From Edwardsiella tarda ATCC 15947 = NBRC 105688 (GTDB lineage Bacteria > Pseudomonadota > Gammaproteobacteria > Enterobacterales > Enterobacteriaceae), in assembly GCF_003113495.2 (NCBI RefSeq), contig NZ_CP084506.1:1798001-1862000 (forward strand): DNA of 64,000 bases, in the 5' to 3' direction. Position numbers and translations under genes: made by a program. Position 1 is the first letter of the stretch, and every line of letters begins with the position of its first letter. Under the pieces are notes generated by a model. The model was not told where the DNA came from, searched no databases, and worked only from the letters and a program-made list of their open reading frames with translations. Shown here piece by piece: positions 9,091 to 18,383 of this stretch.

Positions 9091-9119
9091 TTAATACAAC
9101 TTGTTGTCTATTTATCCAA

Positions 9120-9698
9120 TCAGCGGTTGGCGACGGCCTCAGGTTGCAGCGCCGGATACCATCCCCAGCCGGGATCCATATTGTTTTGCCAGGTTGACGG
9201 CCAGTTCGGGCCGATACCATAATCCCACTCTGCAACCGGCGGCAAGGTTTCATCGACTCGCCATACTTGTATCCCCTTGATATTTAGGGTAACAAAGGTA
9301 TAAGGCGTCGCACCAACCTTACCTTGCTCACTACCACTCAGTGTACCCAATACCGTGACTAAGTGATGACGATAATTGACCGGATCGAGAAAATGATCGC
9401 TACGGGCGATGACACGCCCTTGATATCCTTGACCTAACTCCGGCCTAGCCGCGCTATTGAGCGGTAATATGGCAATTTCGAGTAGCGTCTGTTTAGGCTG
9501 ATTGATCACATTGATAACTTGCCCGCCCAAACGGACCTGCTGACCGTTATACAGGTTAGGTGCCATGCGTATCTGGCTGAAGTTTTTCTGTAAAATTGGG
9601 CTATTATTCCCCTGAATACTTGCGGGGACGGAGGCGCAACCGCCTAATACGAATGGGGCGCAAGCTAACACAGCCCATAGAGAATATTTCAATTTCAT
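9120..9698 (-). CDS. Slp/YeaY-family outer-membrane lipoprotein
   Basis: 192 residues. A lipoprotein signal peptide ends in LGGC with the lipidated cysteine at residue 21; the next residue is Ala, so transport to the outer membrane is expected. The mature part contains YNGQQVRLGGQVINVINQ and RARPELGQGYQGR-like elements typical of the Slp family (starvation-inducible Slp and YeaY of E. coli). The tryptophan- and glycine-rich tail (DPGWGWYPALQP) resembles YeaY more than Slp. These proteins are linked to starvation or acid stress, but the molecular role is unknown. Monocistronic, with a strong terminator. Confidence 0.85.
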   Translation of the reverse strand: MKLKYSLWAVLACAPFVLGGCASVPASIQGNNSPILQKNFSQIRMAPNLYNGQQVRLGGQVINVINQPKQTLLEIAILPLNSAARPELGQGYQGRVIARSDHFLDPVNYRHHLVTVLGTLSGSEQGKVGATPYTFVTLNIKGIQVWRVDETLPPVAEWDYGIGPNWPSTWQNNMDPGWGWYPALQPEAVANR

Positions 9699-9860
9699 CG
9701 TGCTCTCCCGTAATAGATTGCATGATCTTGCCTAGCAACGGTAAATTGGCACCGAATAATTATGGCGCTGGTAGTAAGTATAGCGACTATTCGTCAAGGG
9801 GAATTAGGAAGGAATAGCAGGAGTCGTGGGATTATATAAATAATATGAATATATTGTGTA

Positions 9861-9900
9861 AACTGCGGAGAACAGAATGGTAGGATACTGTGCTCCGCAG
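9861..9900 (-). terminator. stem-loop after the chemoreceptor gene
   Basis: ACTGCGGAG (9861-9869) pairs with CTCCGCAGT (9892-9900), with a further inner ACAG/CTGT pairing. It lies immediately downstream of the leftward chemoreceptor stop. The tail is weakly U-rich. Confidence 0.6.
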
Positions 9901-9909
9901 TTGGGGACA

Positions 9910-11703
9910 TTACATCTGGAACTGACCTACCGCATCGGCCAACTCACCCGCCTGCCCTTGTAAGGCGGAAGACGCGGCCGTCGATTGTTCAACTAAAGCG
10001 GCATTCTGCTGCACCATGGTATCTAACTGGATCACCGCACGGTTGATCTCACTGATACCACGATTCTGCTCTTGTGCTGCATTCGTGATCTCTCCCATAA
10101 TGGCGCTAACCATACCGACGCTATTCACGATCTCGGTCATGGTTTCACCACTTTGGCGAACTTGATGCGAGCCCGAAGCGACACTGCTAACGGTCGAGTC
10201 GATCAACACTTTAATCTCTTTAGCTGCCTGGGCACTACGTTGCGCCAAGGTTCTGACCTCCCCGGCTACCACGGCGAAACCGCGCCCCTGCTCGCCGGCG
10301 CGTGCCGCCTCGACTGCCGCATTCAACGCCAGAATATTAGTCTGGAAAGCAATACCATCGATCACTCCGGTAATATCGCCAATTTTGGCCGAGGCCACCT
10401 CAATCGAAGACATGGTTGAAATGACTTGGCTGATCATCGCCCCACCCCGTTCGGCAACTTGAGCGGCGGAACCGACGGCTTCATTGGCCTGCTGTGCCGA
10501 GGCCGCCGATTGCGCTACCGTTGCGGAGATCTGTTCCAACGCTGCGGAAGTTTGTTGCAGACTGGCGGCTGCGGACTCGGTGCGACTTGAGAGATCCTCG
10601 TTACCGGCCGCGATCTCCCGCGCGGCGATGCGTACCGATTCGCTGGTGCTATGGATGGATGTCATCACACCGGCCAGTTTATCGACAAACTGATTGAAGG
10701 CTCGTGCGATCTGCGATACCTCATCGTTCCCTTCTATCGTCAGCCGTTTACTCAGATCGGCATTATTCCCAGCACCAATATTTTCCATCGCCAGACGGAT
10801 ATGATATAGCGGGCGTAAAGCACGAGTGGTAACCCAGCCGATAACCAGCGTCGAAATGACGATTAACACCAATAAGGCGATCATCGAAGCGAGTAATAAG
10901 GAACGCATACCCGCTGTCGCTTCAGCTTTATCCATCGCGACCACCGTAAACCAATGCGTTCCGGCAACGGGCATCGCCAGCAGTAACATATCACGGCCAG
11001 AAAGCGTCGCGTCTACCGGCTGGTTCGTGGTCAATAACTGGCTCAGACTGAGATGCGGCGCGATCTCGGACAGTGGCATCAGCGTCAATTGCTCATCGGG
11101 ATGAGCAATAATGGTACCATCGTCATTAAGCAGCATGCCGAAACTTTTCGGTGTCGGATGGATCGAACGCACGTTGGCGATGACCTTATCCATGTGGACA
11201 TCCCCCTCCACGACACCGTCGACCGCACCGGCTTTTGCCTGTCCGGGCGCGGCAAAGGTCACGACTAAAGTATGGGTATTCGCATCCATATAGGGGGCCG
11301 TCACGATCGGCCTCCCCGCCTTACGCGCATTATTAAACCAGGCGCGGGTCGTGGGATCGAATCCGGCAGGGACACTGCTGGGATCAGAGGAGAGTTCGAC
11401 CTTATTGGCATAACCAATATCGACACTGATAAATCCGCCGGCATTGGCGATCTGCTTTAAGAGTGGTCGCGGATCGCTGTCACTCACATGGGGTGTCAAG
11501 GAAGCGATTAATGCACGTTGGTTCTCTACCCATTGCTGAACTGTCGCAGTATGGCTCGCGGTCAATGAGCTGAGTGTATGTTGTATCGCCTCGTTATTGG
11601 CATCATTAGCAATCCGATAATTAATTAATGTATTAACGCAAAGGGATACCACAACAATGATACCCGTCGTGGCGAGAATACGTGCCCGAATAGAATCGAA
11701 CAT
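9910..11703 (-). CDS. methyl-accepting chemotaxis protein with dCache sensor
   Basis: 597 residues. TM1 about 10-29, periplasmic dCache sensor about 35-260, TM2 about 268-291, HAMP from about 292, then the coiled-coil signalling domain. The highly conserved hairpin tip is present ([20 protein letters not shown], about 461-480) and binds CheA/CheW. The sensor contains R120, W122, Y138, D140 and D168 in the order and spacing of the amino-acid-binding dCache motif, so an amino-acid ligand is likely by inference. The C terminus (AVGQFQM) lacks the NWETF-type pentapeptide, so CheR/CheB adaptation would depend on other receptors. No chemotaxis genes are nearby; it is an orphan receptor. Confidence 0.92.
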   Translation of the reverse strand: MFDSIRARILATTGIIVVVSLCVNTLINYRIANDANNEAIQHTLSSLTASHTATVQQWVENQRALIASLTPHVSDSDPRPLLKQIANAGGFISVDIGYANKVELSSDPSSVPAGFDPTTRAWFNNARKAGRPIVTAPYMDANTHTLVVTFAAPGQAKAGAVDGVVEGDVHMDKVIANVRSIHPTPKSFGMLLNDDGTIIAHPDEQLTLMPLSEIAPHLSLSQLLTTNQPVDATLSGRDMLLLAMPVAGTHWFTVVAMDKAEATAGMRSLLLASMIALLVLIVISTLVIGWVTTRALRPLYHIRLAMENIGAGNNADLSKRLTIEGNDEVSQIARAFNQFVDKLAGVMTSIHSTSESVRIAAREIAAGNEDLSSRTESAAASLQQTSAALEQISATVAQSAASAQQANEAVGSAAQVAERGGAMISQVISTMSSIEVASAKIGDITGVIDGIAFQTNILALNAAVEAARAGEQGRGFAVVAGEVRTLAQRSAQAAKEIKVLIDSTVSSVASGSHQVRQSGETMTEIVNSVGMVSAIMGEITNAAQEQNRGISEINRAVIQLDTMVQQNAALVEQSTAASSALQGQAGELADAVGQFQM

Positions 11704-11862
11704 GAGAAACCTGCCTGTGTAGTCAGTAAGATAAATCTTAATAATGTTGTCTTATAACTAACGGCGCTACGGGCATAAACTTGAGTGGTTGATCCCCAGA
11801 GAATGGTTTCAATGTGTTACTTAGTGTGTGTCGGCGGGGAGTATCATTGCCAAGATAAACAA

Positions 11863-11887
11863 GTCAGCGTGGCGCAACCACGCTGAC
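11863..11887 (-). terminator. terminator of the yfcZ-like/araC unit
   Basis: GTCAGCGTGG (11863-11872) and CCACGCTGAC (11878-11887) form a perfect 10-bp stem with a 5-base loop, followed on the minus strand by TTGTTTATCTT. It is placed just after the stop of the araC-type gene. Confidence 0.75.
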
Positions 11888-11895
11888 AGGAGAGA

Positions 11896-12255
11896 CTAAC
11901 TGGCCAGACGCGCGGTTCGACGGCACAGTAGACGATACTCAGAAGGAGAAACACGATATTGATTCTTAAATATCTGGCAGAAGGTACTCTGGCTGGGATA
12001 ACCAAGTGAATGGCTAATCTCCTTAATACGCATATCCGTCTCTTCCAACTGTTGTAACGAACGTTTAAGTCGCTCCTGACGGATGTAGTTGGCTAATGTC
12101 ATGCCTGTCGCTAATTCAAACTCACGTAGAAAATAAGAGCGGGAATAACCAGAAATAGCGACTACATCGGCACTCTTAATTCCCAAATGGACATGACTAG
12201 CGATCCATACTTTAATGGTTGAAAAACTTTTTAAAATAAACTTGTCTCTAACCAT
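11896..12255 (-). CDS. single-domain AraC-family transcriptional regulator
   Basis: 119 residues, consisting only of the two helix-turn-helix motifs (MarA/SoxS-type size). HTH1 lies around SADVVAISGYSRSYFLREFE (28-47) and HTH2 around RIKEISHSLGYPSQSTFCQIF (76-96), with the family's GY-S-x-FxxxFK pattern. There is no ligand-binding domain, so activity is probably set by the amount of protein. The ATG has a GGGG-type ribosome binding site, and the gene follows the yfcZ-like gene by 18 bases, so the two are likely co-transcribed. The target genes cannot be read from the sequence. It is clearly AraC/XylS family, but I cannot name an ortholog. Confidence 0.85.
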   Translation of the reverse strand: MVRDKFILKSFSTIKVWIASHVHLGIKSADVVAISGYSRSYFLREFELATGMTLANYIRQERLKRSLQQLEETDMRIKEISHSLGYPSQSTFCQIFKNQYRVSPSEYRLLCRRTARLAS

Positions 12256-12273
12256 GACATTATCCCCTACTAC

Positions 12274-12570
12274 TTAAGCGTGGCGCAATGAAAGCTCAAA
12301 AATAACGGTTTCTGCCTGACAAGAAAAAGTAAAGTGAGCATCTAAAACGAACTCTCCTTCTTTTTCATTAATCTGATGGGTAATCACACAGGGATACTCG
12401 GACTGAGCGACACCTTGAGCCTTACTGGTTAAGCGCGCCAGCTGTTTTTCCGCTTCATCGCGTGTCGCATAGGCTTGGGTGATGACAGTCGTGCAATTGT
12501 CGTTATCCAGCACGGAGCCAATATCGATTGCACACCCTTTATTACTGCATTTATCGACGACGTCTTTCAT
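12274..12570 (-). CDS. YfcZ/YiiS-family (DUF406) protein
   Basis: 98 residues from the chosen start (MKDVVDKCSNKGCAID). This ATG has a GAGGG ribosome binding site seven bases upstream, whereas an in-frame ATG eight codons earlier has none. The sequence matches the small cysteine-containing E. coli YfcZ/YiiS proteins: IGSVLDNDNCT, YATRDEAEKQLARLT and a final HFTFSCQAETVIFELSLR. The function of the family is unknown. It is the first gene of a two-gene unit with the araC-type regulator, an unusual partner that could indicate a shared stress response. Confidence 0.82.
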   Translation of the reverse strand: MKDVVDKCSNKGCAIDIGSVLDNDNCTTVITQAYATRDEAEKQLARLTSKAQGVAQSEYPCVITHQINEKEGEFVLDAHFTFSCQAETVIFELSLRHA

Positions 12571-12673
12571 CACATTACCCTCATTAATTATCAACTGTGT
12601 CTAGAGTAAAACAAATTAATAATTAATAAAAACGATTAATAATAATATATACAACCAGTTTTACAGGTTATAA

Positions 12674-12702
12674 AAACCAAAAGGCCCGTACGCAACGGGC
12701 CT
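12674..12702 (-). terminator. intrinsic terminator of the asrABC operon
   Basis: AGGCCCGT (12682-12689) pairs with ACGGGCCT (12695-12702); on the minus strand it is followed by TTTTGGTTTTT. It lies 25 bases after the asrC stop. Confidence 0.85.
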
Positions 12703-12726
12703 CCACAGAATGACAATGGGACAAGG

Positions 12727-13734
12727 TTATACCGACTTCAGATGCACATTGCCGACATAGGTATCTTCGTGCCAATGCATGCGTTCGGCGACCTGGGCAC
12801 CAGGATTTAACGTCACCCCACGCAACACTCGCTGTTTAAAGTTATTGTAACCAGCGCGATCGATCAGGTGCCCCATGTGTAGGTAAACCGGAGTACCGTC
12901 TAACATCTCACGCTCGAACTCAAAAATGTTGCGAATGACCGCCTGAATTACATCCTCGGTGACCCAGTTGAGGAACACTTTACCGACGCGTGGCGTCTTC
13001 TTACTGGTACGCCCCCCCAGACGCACCTGATACAGTTGATCGGGTTGCCGTTGCCAAGCCAGCGTTGGACAAGCCAACACACACTCGCCACAACCGATGC
13101 ATAGGCTCTCCTGCTTGCTGGCCTTACCATTATGTAATGACAGGCAGTCGACGGCATGATGCTTACAGGCACGCACACAGGCGCCACAGCCGATACAACG
13201 CTCAGGCGTAAACTTAATGCGCGCGATCCCCAAGACACCCAAGTCGGCCATAGTGGCCTTGGCGCAGTCGTTGGGGCAACCCGCCAACACCACCTTCAAG
13301 TGATAGCGACTCGGGTAGACCAGTTTCTCCAGACGCTGCGCCATGCCGGTGGTATCCGTGTTTGCCTTCTGGCAGATACGGTTACCCTGGCAAGCGACGA
13401 TATTACGTCCGCCGATGGCCTGGTAGCCCGCTTTCGGATCCTCCACCTCGATGCCGCAAGTCTCAATTTCTATCTCGCGGATGAAGGGTTCTAGCGCGGC
13501 GTTGACCTTATCCATATCCTCATAACGGATCCCTGGCATCGCTAACTTCTGGCGGGTCGTCAGATGGATCAGACCATTACCGTACTGCTCGGCGATCTGT
13601 TGGGCGACGCTCAACAGGCGCGCCGGCAGGATACCGCCGGGTATCCGCACGCTGACCATGGCTTCGGAGCGAACCTTAGAGAAGCGGTATTCATTTAGCG
13701 CTCGGGCGCGGTAGATATCGACATCGATACTCAT
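12727..13734 (-). CDS. asrC: anaerobic sulfite reductase subunit C (siroheme/FeS catalytic subunit)
   Basis: 335 residues. AsrC carries the siroheme-[4Fe-4S] site where sulfite is reduced to sulfide. The cluster cysteines are seen in CQGNRICQKANTDTTG (about 115-130) and AGCPNDCAKA (about 151-160). Two further ferredoxin-type clusters follow: CIGCGACVRACKH (about 180-192) and CIGCGECVLACP (about 212-223). The end VHLKSV and the overall length match Salmonella AsrC. It is the last gene of asrABC, 11 bases after asrB with a GGAG ribosome binding site in the gap, and a strong terminator follows. No lesion is seen, so the operon should allow H2S formation from sulfite under anaerobic conditions. 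Confidence 0.95.
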   Translation of the reverse strand: MSIDVDIYRARALNEYRFSKVRSEAMVSVRIPGGILPARLLSVAQQIAEQYGNGLIHLTTRQKLAMPGIRYEDMDKVNAALEPFIREIEIETCGIEVEDPKAGYQAIGGRNIVACQGNRICQKANTDTTGMAQRLEKLVYPSRYHLKVVLAGCPNDCAKATMADLGVLGIARIKFTPERCIGCGACVRACKHHAVDCLSLHNGKASKQESLCIGCGECVLACPTLAWQRQPDQLYQVRLGGRTSKKTPRVGKVFLNWVTEDVIQAVIRNIFEFEREMLDGTPVYLHMGHLIDRAGYNNFKQRVLRGVTLNPGAQVAERMHWHEDTYVGNVHLKSV

Positions 13735-13745
13735 TGTTGGCTCCT

Positions 13746-14564
13746 TTAATCGACCATGGTGCGCGCGTCGGCATAGTTAAATACCGGCCCATCCACACAG
13801 ATATAGACATCCCCCATGCGGCAATGGCCGCACTTCCCGACCGAGCAAGCCATGCGCCGCTCATAGTCGACCCAGATTTGCTCATCGCGCAGGCCGTTGT
13901 CCTGTAACAACGCCACCGTCGCACGGATCATCACCGGTGGCCCAACCACGATGGCTTGGACCTCTTCCGGCGCACTAAAATCGAGGTATGGCAGATGGTC
14001 GGTCACTCGACCTAAGTGGTAGTACTCGGCGACCGGCTCACCCTCATCCAAGGTTAGGCAGAGATTGTGCTGACCCCGCCAGAAATCCAGCTCACGCTTA
14101 TACAGCACACTCTGCGGATTCTTGTAACCGAGGATCATATCCAGGCTTTTCACCTGATCGGGATGCTCACAAAAATGGCGCAGTAGTCCTTTTACCGGCG
14201 CGACACCGGTCCCCCCGGCTACCACCACCAGGCGTTTACCATGGAACTTTGTCAGATCGTAACCATTGCCATAGGCGCCACGCAGCCACACCCGATCGCC
14301 AACCTGCAAGGCGAATAGCGCATCGGTCACCGTCCCAACCCGACGGATCAGCAGATCGACCCAACCATCGCCGTAGTCAGAGACTGAAATCGGTGCCTCA
14401 CCGACACGTGGCAATGATACCTCGACAAATTGGCCATAATGTACCGGGAAATCACAGGCGACACGGAAGTTCCACTCCAGATCGGTGTGTTTCTCAATAT
14501 CCAGGATCGGATAGGCCGCCGGTAGCAGGACTTGATGACGTTTCTCACAGTTACCGTTACACAT
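13746..14564 (-). CDS. asrB: anaerobic sulfite reductase subunit B (flavin/NADH module)
   Basis: 272 residues, homologous to ferredoxin-NADP reductase-like subunits such as dihydroorotate dehydrogenase electron-transfer subunits. FAD-binding region around [15 protein letters not shown]; nucleotide-binding [16 protein letters not shown] (about 110-125); and a C-terminal [2Fe-2S] site [20 protein letters not shown]. It passes electrons from NADH to AsrA/AsrC. The start codon overlaps the asrA stop by one base (TAATG), which implies translational coupling. Confidence 0.95.
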   Translation of the reverse strand: MCNGNCEKRHQVLLPAAYPILDIEKHTDLEWNFRVACDFPVHYGQFVEVSLPRVGEAPISVSDYGDGWVDLLIRRVGTVTDALFALQVGDRVWLRGAYGNGYDLTKFHGKRLVVVAGGTGVAPVKGLLRHFCEHPDQVKSLDMILGYKNPQSVLYKRELDFWRGQHNLCLTLDEGEPVAEYYHLGRVTDHLPYLDFSAPEEVQAIVVGPPVMIRATVALLQDNGLRDEQIWVDYERRMACSVGKCGHCRMGDVYICVDGPVFNYADARTMVD

Positions 14565-15616
14565 TATTTCTGCTCCTCCTGCTGCAGTACGCGGGCGACC
14601 TCAGCACTCATCTTGTTAATAATATTTGAGAATTTAATGTACTGAGGGCAACGATCATCGCAGCGGCCACAGCCGACACACATATGTTCGCCCTCTTTAG
14701 CTCTGGCGCGATAGTCATTCACCTTATGTAGCGCGCGGAAACGGAGTCGCTCGCTGACCTTATTACGGAAGTGATGGCCACCGGCCATATCGGTAAATCC
14801 CTCGACCATGCAACTGGCCCATTGGCGACGGCGCTCACCGCGCTGTGGATTCTCGGCATAGGCGACATCGAAGATGCTATAGCAGGTACAGGTTGGGCAA
14901 CCGGTGGTGCAGCGGCCACAGCCGATGCAACGGTGTTGATAGTCATTCCACAATGGACTGTCCTGTAGGATCTGACGTACCCGTTTCGGGTCATCACAGA
15001 CCTGGTCGGGAGTGACGACCTTCTCTGGGTTCTCGCTGACGAAGCCGGCATGGTAATCGCATGCCTGCCCCAAGTCAGCAAAGGCCTCTTGCAACGCAGG
15101 ATCGGTGATTTCGACATTCACCCCCTGCTCATCGAAACGTAACGCGGCACTGTAGTTATCGGTACGGTTCGTCCCCATCGAGACACAGAAACAGTTTTCG
15201 AAGCTGCTCGCGCACTCCATCAAGACAAACTTGATGCTATCGCGGATCAAGGCATAGCTATAGTCGGCATTATTCCCATTCTTTAGATACATATAGTCGA
15301 GGCGACTCATCGCGTTAATGTCACAGGCGCGAGCTAAGATCAAACGCGGGCGACGGTCAACCTCGGCAATTTGGATGACATCATGATCGAAGTGGAACAA
15401 CGTCTCGGTGATCGGGGAGATCACCGTACTGGGGGCCATATGGGATTTTTCCTGCCAGACGATATCTCGCCAGCGGCTTACCTCTTGGTAAACGATATTA
15501 TCGGTATCGGAAAAACGTCCGCCGCGGTACTCCGCCACCGGCGCATAGACTCGGTAGTGACGGCGTAGGCGCGCCAATGCCGCATCAGCATCGGCCTCAG
15601 ACAAACGAAGTGACAT
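14564..15616 (-). CDS. asrA: anaerobic sulfite reductase subunit A (ferredoxin-like)
   Basis: 350 residues. The C-terminal half has two [4Fe-4S] binding segments: [16 protein letters not shown] (about 231-246) and [15 protein letters not shown] (about 313-327). It is the electron-transfer subunit that relays electrons within the AsrABC complex in the cytoplasm. It is the first gene of the operon; the only promoter-sized space lies upstream (15617-15877), and it contains a partial FNR-type box. Operon order asrA-asrB-asrC is as in Salmonella. Confidence 0.95.
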   Translation of the reverse strand: MSLRLSEADADAALARLRRHYRVYAPVAEYRGGRFSDTDNIVYQEVSRWRDIVWQEKSHMAPSTVISPITETLFHFDHDVIQIAEVDRRPRLILARACDINAMSRLDYMYLKNGNNADYSYALIRDSIKFVLMECASSFENCFCVSMGTNRTDNYSAALRFDEQGVNVEITDPALQEAFADLGQACDYHAGFVSENPEKVVTPDQVCDDPKRVRQILQDSPLWNDYQHRCIGCGRCTTGCPTCTCYSIFDVAYAENPQRGERRRQWASCMVEGFTDMAGGHHFRNKVSERLRFRALHKVNDYRARAKEGEHMCVGCGRCDDRCPQYIKFSNIINKMSAEVARVLQQEEQK

Positions 15617-15700
15617 AATGACTTCTCCACGTTAATTGTATGGATATTCTATACCTGAATATATAACGCCCTGTCGGCCACGACTTACGCGAAATGTATG

Positions 15701-15714
15701 TTGATGATAATCTC
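15701..15714 (-). promoter_or_regulatory. possible FNR-type box upstream of asrA
   Basis: The top strand reads TTGATGATAATCTC: one half-site matches TTGAT perfectly, the other 3 of 5. It lies about 85-98 bases before the asrA start. Anaerobic control of asr genes is known in Salmonella, so an FNR-family site is plausible, but the match is imperfect and the -10 position is unclear. Confidence 0.3.
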
Positions 15715-15820
15715 AAAATAGGTAAATAAAATTTACCCTTTTAAAACAGGTGATTGCGAGAATATCGATGGTAGGCACTGCCAGATGAGAAGTCAGAAAT
15801 ATAAGCTAGATCAGGTTTTT

Positions 15821-15841
15821 GGCGGGAGAGAACCTCCCGCC
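15821..15841. repeat. 8-bp stem-loop between rlhA and asrA
   Basis: GGCGGGAG (15821-15828) and CTCCCGCC (15834-15841) form a perfect stem downstream of the rlhA stop. The minus-strand flank is A-rich rather than U-rich, so it is not a standard intrinsic terminator; it may protect the rlhA 3' end. Confidence 0.45.
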
Positions 15842-15877
15842 ATGGTTGAGGACTTGAGATGGATGGGCGTAAGCGCG

Positions 15878-17842
15878 TTATTTTCTTCTATTCGGTAAAG
15901 TTTTCAGCAGATCATCCGGTGTAATGCTCGCCACGATACTCCCCGGTAGCGCCATCTTGAGGACATGAGGTTTGATCTTCCCAATGACCTGCATTTCACA
16001 CTGCTTGCAATCGAATTTCAGGGTTAGGACCTCATCTTGATGCACCAATTGCATCGGTGAGGCGCGCCCCTTCACCCCCTGGATACCGCGTGCCTGTTTC
16101 GGGCAGAGATTAAAGGCGAAGCGCAGGCAGTGCTTGGTGATCATCACCGGTACCTCGCCCTTCTCGGCATGCGCCTCATAGGCAGCCTCGATCAACGTCA
16201 CCCCGTGCTGCTGGTAAAACTCGCGCGCCAGGTGGTTATAGACGTTGTCCAGATAAGTCAGGTGTGTCTGCGGATACAACACCGGCGGCATCAGCGCGGG
16301 TTTGCGTCGTGGACGATTATCTTGGCCCGCACGCAACGCATCCAGCCGCTCAATCGCCTCACGACGCAGCTGGTTCAGTTGGCTATTCGGAACAAAATAG
16401 GGCTGCGCGAGATCGATCGTAACCGTACGTGCCTGGTACAAGGTTTGTCCCAGCTTACTTAAACCATCGCGTAACCCCTGCTCCGCCCGCTCCGCCTGGC
16501 GTGCGGGTTCGAATGGCCCAGCCAATGACTGCGTCGCGCTGACGCCATCCTCGCTGGTGACCGTAAGTTGCAACTGCTGCGCCGTCCCACTCAGATGCAG
16601 ATCGAGCGCTAGCCGACGTTCGCTGGAGGTTTTCAGGAGCGCCTGTTGCCAATCATGATCCAGGTTACGGTTCAGGGGATGCGGCAGGCGCAGCTTCGCC
16701 AACTCCGCCGGCATCTCGTTAGGCCAGACACGGTAACGCCCTGCGCCGCGCGCCTCTACCGTATTCGCGCGTAGGCCGACGATCTCCCGTTTAACCAATA
16801 CGTTTAAGCCATCACCATTATGCAATTCGACGTTCACGGCAACATCCAGGTGCGTTGCCGCAACGGCCGTGAGTTCACCGATTGGCACACCGATAAACTT
16901 CGGCGAGTCGAAGGCACCGATGTCGATCTGCCGCTCACGCACGAAGTAGTCGGTATTGCCGCGGTGGAAGGTCTTATCGGGTGATGGGGTGAAGAAATGG
17001 TGGGTCCGTCCCAGTGAGGCACGACTCAACTCAGGACGCTGCTCCAGGAGGGCATCTAACTGCTGGCGATAATATGCCGTGATATTCTTCACATAGCTCA
17101 TATCCTTATAACGCCCCTCGATCTTGAAGGAGCGTACACCAGCCTCGATCAGCGCCGCCAAGTTATGGCTCTGATCATTGTCCTTAAGCGACAGCAGATG
17201 TTTCTCATAGGCAACGACCCGCCCCTGTTCATCCTTCAGGGTATAGGGCAGACGACAAGCCTGAGAACAATCGCCACGGTTAGCGCTGCGCCCAGTCTGG
17301 GCATGAGAGATATAGCACTGGCCCGAGTAAGCCACACATAGCGCACCATGAATAAAGAACTCGATGTTGGCATCGATATTGTCACGGATATCGGCGATCT
17401 GCGTCAGGCTTAATTCACGCGCCAGCACGATCTGGGAGAACCCCACCTGGGAGAGAAAGCGGGCCTTCTCGACGGTGCGAATGTCACACTGGGTACTGGC
17501 GTGGAGATCGATCGGCGGGATATCCATCTGTAGGATCCCCATATCCTGCACGATCAGCGCATCGACACCAGCATCATAGAGTTGGTGGATCAGTCGCCGA
17601 GCCGGCTCCAGCTCGTTGTCATGCAGGATGGTATTCAAGGTGACGAAGACTTTCGCCCCATAGCGGTGAGCGAAGCTGGTCAATCCGGCGATGTCGCTCA
17701 GCGAGTTGCCGGCATTATGGCGCGCGCCAAAGCTCGGCCCGCCGATGTAAACCGCGTCGGCGCCGTGCAGGATGGCCTCGCGGCCGATGGCCGCCTCGCG
17801 GGCGGGACTGAGGAGTTCAAGCTTGTTCGTGGGTTGGCGCAT
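15878..17842 (-). CDS. rlhA: 23S rRNA C2501 hydroxylase RlhA (U32 family)
   Basis: 654 residues, very close in length and sequence to E. coli RlhA (formerly YdcP, 653 residues), which is required for 5-hydroxycytidine at position 2501 of 23S rRNA. The U32 peptidase-like TIM-barrel domain starts ELLSPAREAAIGREAILHGA, and the U32 signature is seen at IEFFIHGALCVAYSGQCYIS. The cysteines in GQCYISHAQTGRSANRGDC and SQACRLPY (about 173-200), with a distal C-terminal CxxC (KQCEMQV), fit an iron-sulfur site. The gene is monocistronic. In E. coli the modification is linked to iron and prephenate supply. Confidence 0.92.
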   Translation of the reverse strand: MRQPTNKLELLSPAREAAIGREAILHGADAVYIGGPSFGARHNAGNSLSDIAGLTSFAHRYGAKVFVTLNTILHDNELEPARRLIHQLYDAGVDALIVQDMGILQMDIPPIDLHASTQCDIRTVEKARFLSQVGFSQIVLARELSLTQIADIRDNIDANIEFFIHGALCVAYSGQCYISHAQTGRSANRGDCSQACRLPYTLKDEQGRVVAYEKHLLSLKDNDQSHNLAALIEAGVRSFKIEGRYKDMSYVKNITAYYRQQLDALLEQRPELSRASLGRTHHFFTPSPDKTFHRGNTDYFVRERQIDIGAFDSPKFIGVPIGELTAVAATHLDVAVNVELHNGDGLNVLVKREIVGLRANTVEARGAGRYRVWPNEMPAELAKLRLPHPLNRNLDHDWQQALLKTSSERRLALDLHLSGTAQQLQLTVTSEDGVSATQSLAGPFEPARQAERAEQGLRDGLSKLGQTLYQARTVTIDLAQPYFVPNSQLNQLRREAIERLDALRAGQDNRPRRKPALMPPVLYPQTHLTYLDNVYNHLAREFYQQHGVTLIEAAYEAHAEKGEVPVMITKHCLRFAFNLCPKQARGIQGVKGRASPMQLVHQDEVLTLKFDCKQCEMQVIGKIKPHVLKMALPGSIVASITPDDLLKTLPNRRK

Positions 17843-18205
17843 GCAGTTACCGTGGTTAGTGTGTAAAACGGCGCTATTGTAGTCGCGTCAGGGGGAGTTA
17901 CAAGGCTGGCCACACGAATTTCTCGCCATTGATGCCTGGTGGCCTCAGCGGTACGCGAAGTCGGCGACTATTCGCTCATCGACCCGACGTGTTATCATAA
18001 TTAAATTACCTTTTTATACCGTATTCACGGTTTGCGTGATTTTGTATGATTTTATTCGGGGCTAAGCTGTAACTTTTAATTTCCGCGCTGATCGTTGCCT
18101 CACGGCTAAGCCGCATCTACTCTACCCTAACGCTTATTTTTACCCCTTATCATTAGCCTGAAATAACATCACATCAACAGGAAAAATCATAGCCCTAACA
18201 TAATT

Positions 18206-18246
18206 AATGTCGCTAATCATATTCCAGTGACAATGTCACTAATCAA
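18206..18246 (+). repeat. pair of 15-bp direct repeats upstream of fnr
   Basis: AATGTCGCTAATCAT (18206-18220) recurs as AATGTCACTAATCAA (18232-18246), 13 of 15 identical, offset by 26 bases (about two and a half helical turns). The second copy overlaps a GTGAC-AAT-GTCAC palindrome. It may bind a regulator, but none is identified. Confidence 0.45.
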
Positions 18247-18249
18247 TAA

Positions 18250-18265
18250 TGTGCGATGCATCACA
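18250..18265. promoter_or_regulatory. CRP-like binding site upstream of fnr
   Basis: TGTGCGATGCATCACA matches the TGTGA-N6-TCACA consensus in 9 of 10 half-site positions. It lies about 120 bases before the fnr start. CRP is the natural candidate; binding is inferred. Confidence 0.5.
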
Positions 18266-18350
18266 GCTTATACACGAATTGTGCCTTAATTCGCATCTCA
18301 CCATCTGGATCAACAATAGGGTTTATTATCCCACATAAAAGATGTTAAAA

Positions 18351-18364
18351 TTGACCGATATCAA
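18351..18364. promoter_or_regulatory. FNR box in the fnr promoter
   Basis: TTGACCGATATCAA matches TTGAT-N4-ATCAA in 9 of 10 positions and closely resembles the autoregulatory box of E. coli fnr (TTGACAAATATCAA). Its place 20-33 bases before the start codon fits negative autoregulation. Confidence 0.8.
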
Positions 18365-18383
18365 TATTATTTAGGCAACACCT

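Larger units (their letters stand above)
17843..18383. promoter_or_regulatory. fnr upstream region
   Basis: This 540-base divergent region between rlhA (leftward) and fnr holds a near-consensus FNR box (18351-18364), a CRP-like palindrome (18250-18265) and a direct repeat (18206-18220 and 18232-18246). No gene is seen in it. Confidence 0.6.

Noticed and set aside
13988..14629. 213-codon antisense frame across asrB
   Set aside because: Proline- and arginine-rich composition typical for an antisense shadow; asrB on the other strand is certain.
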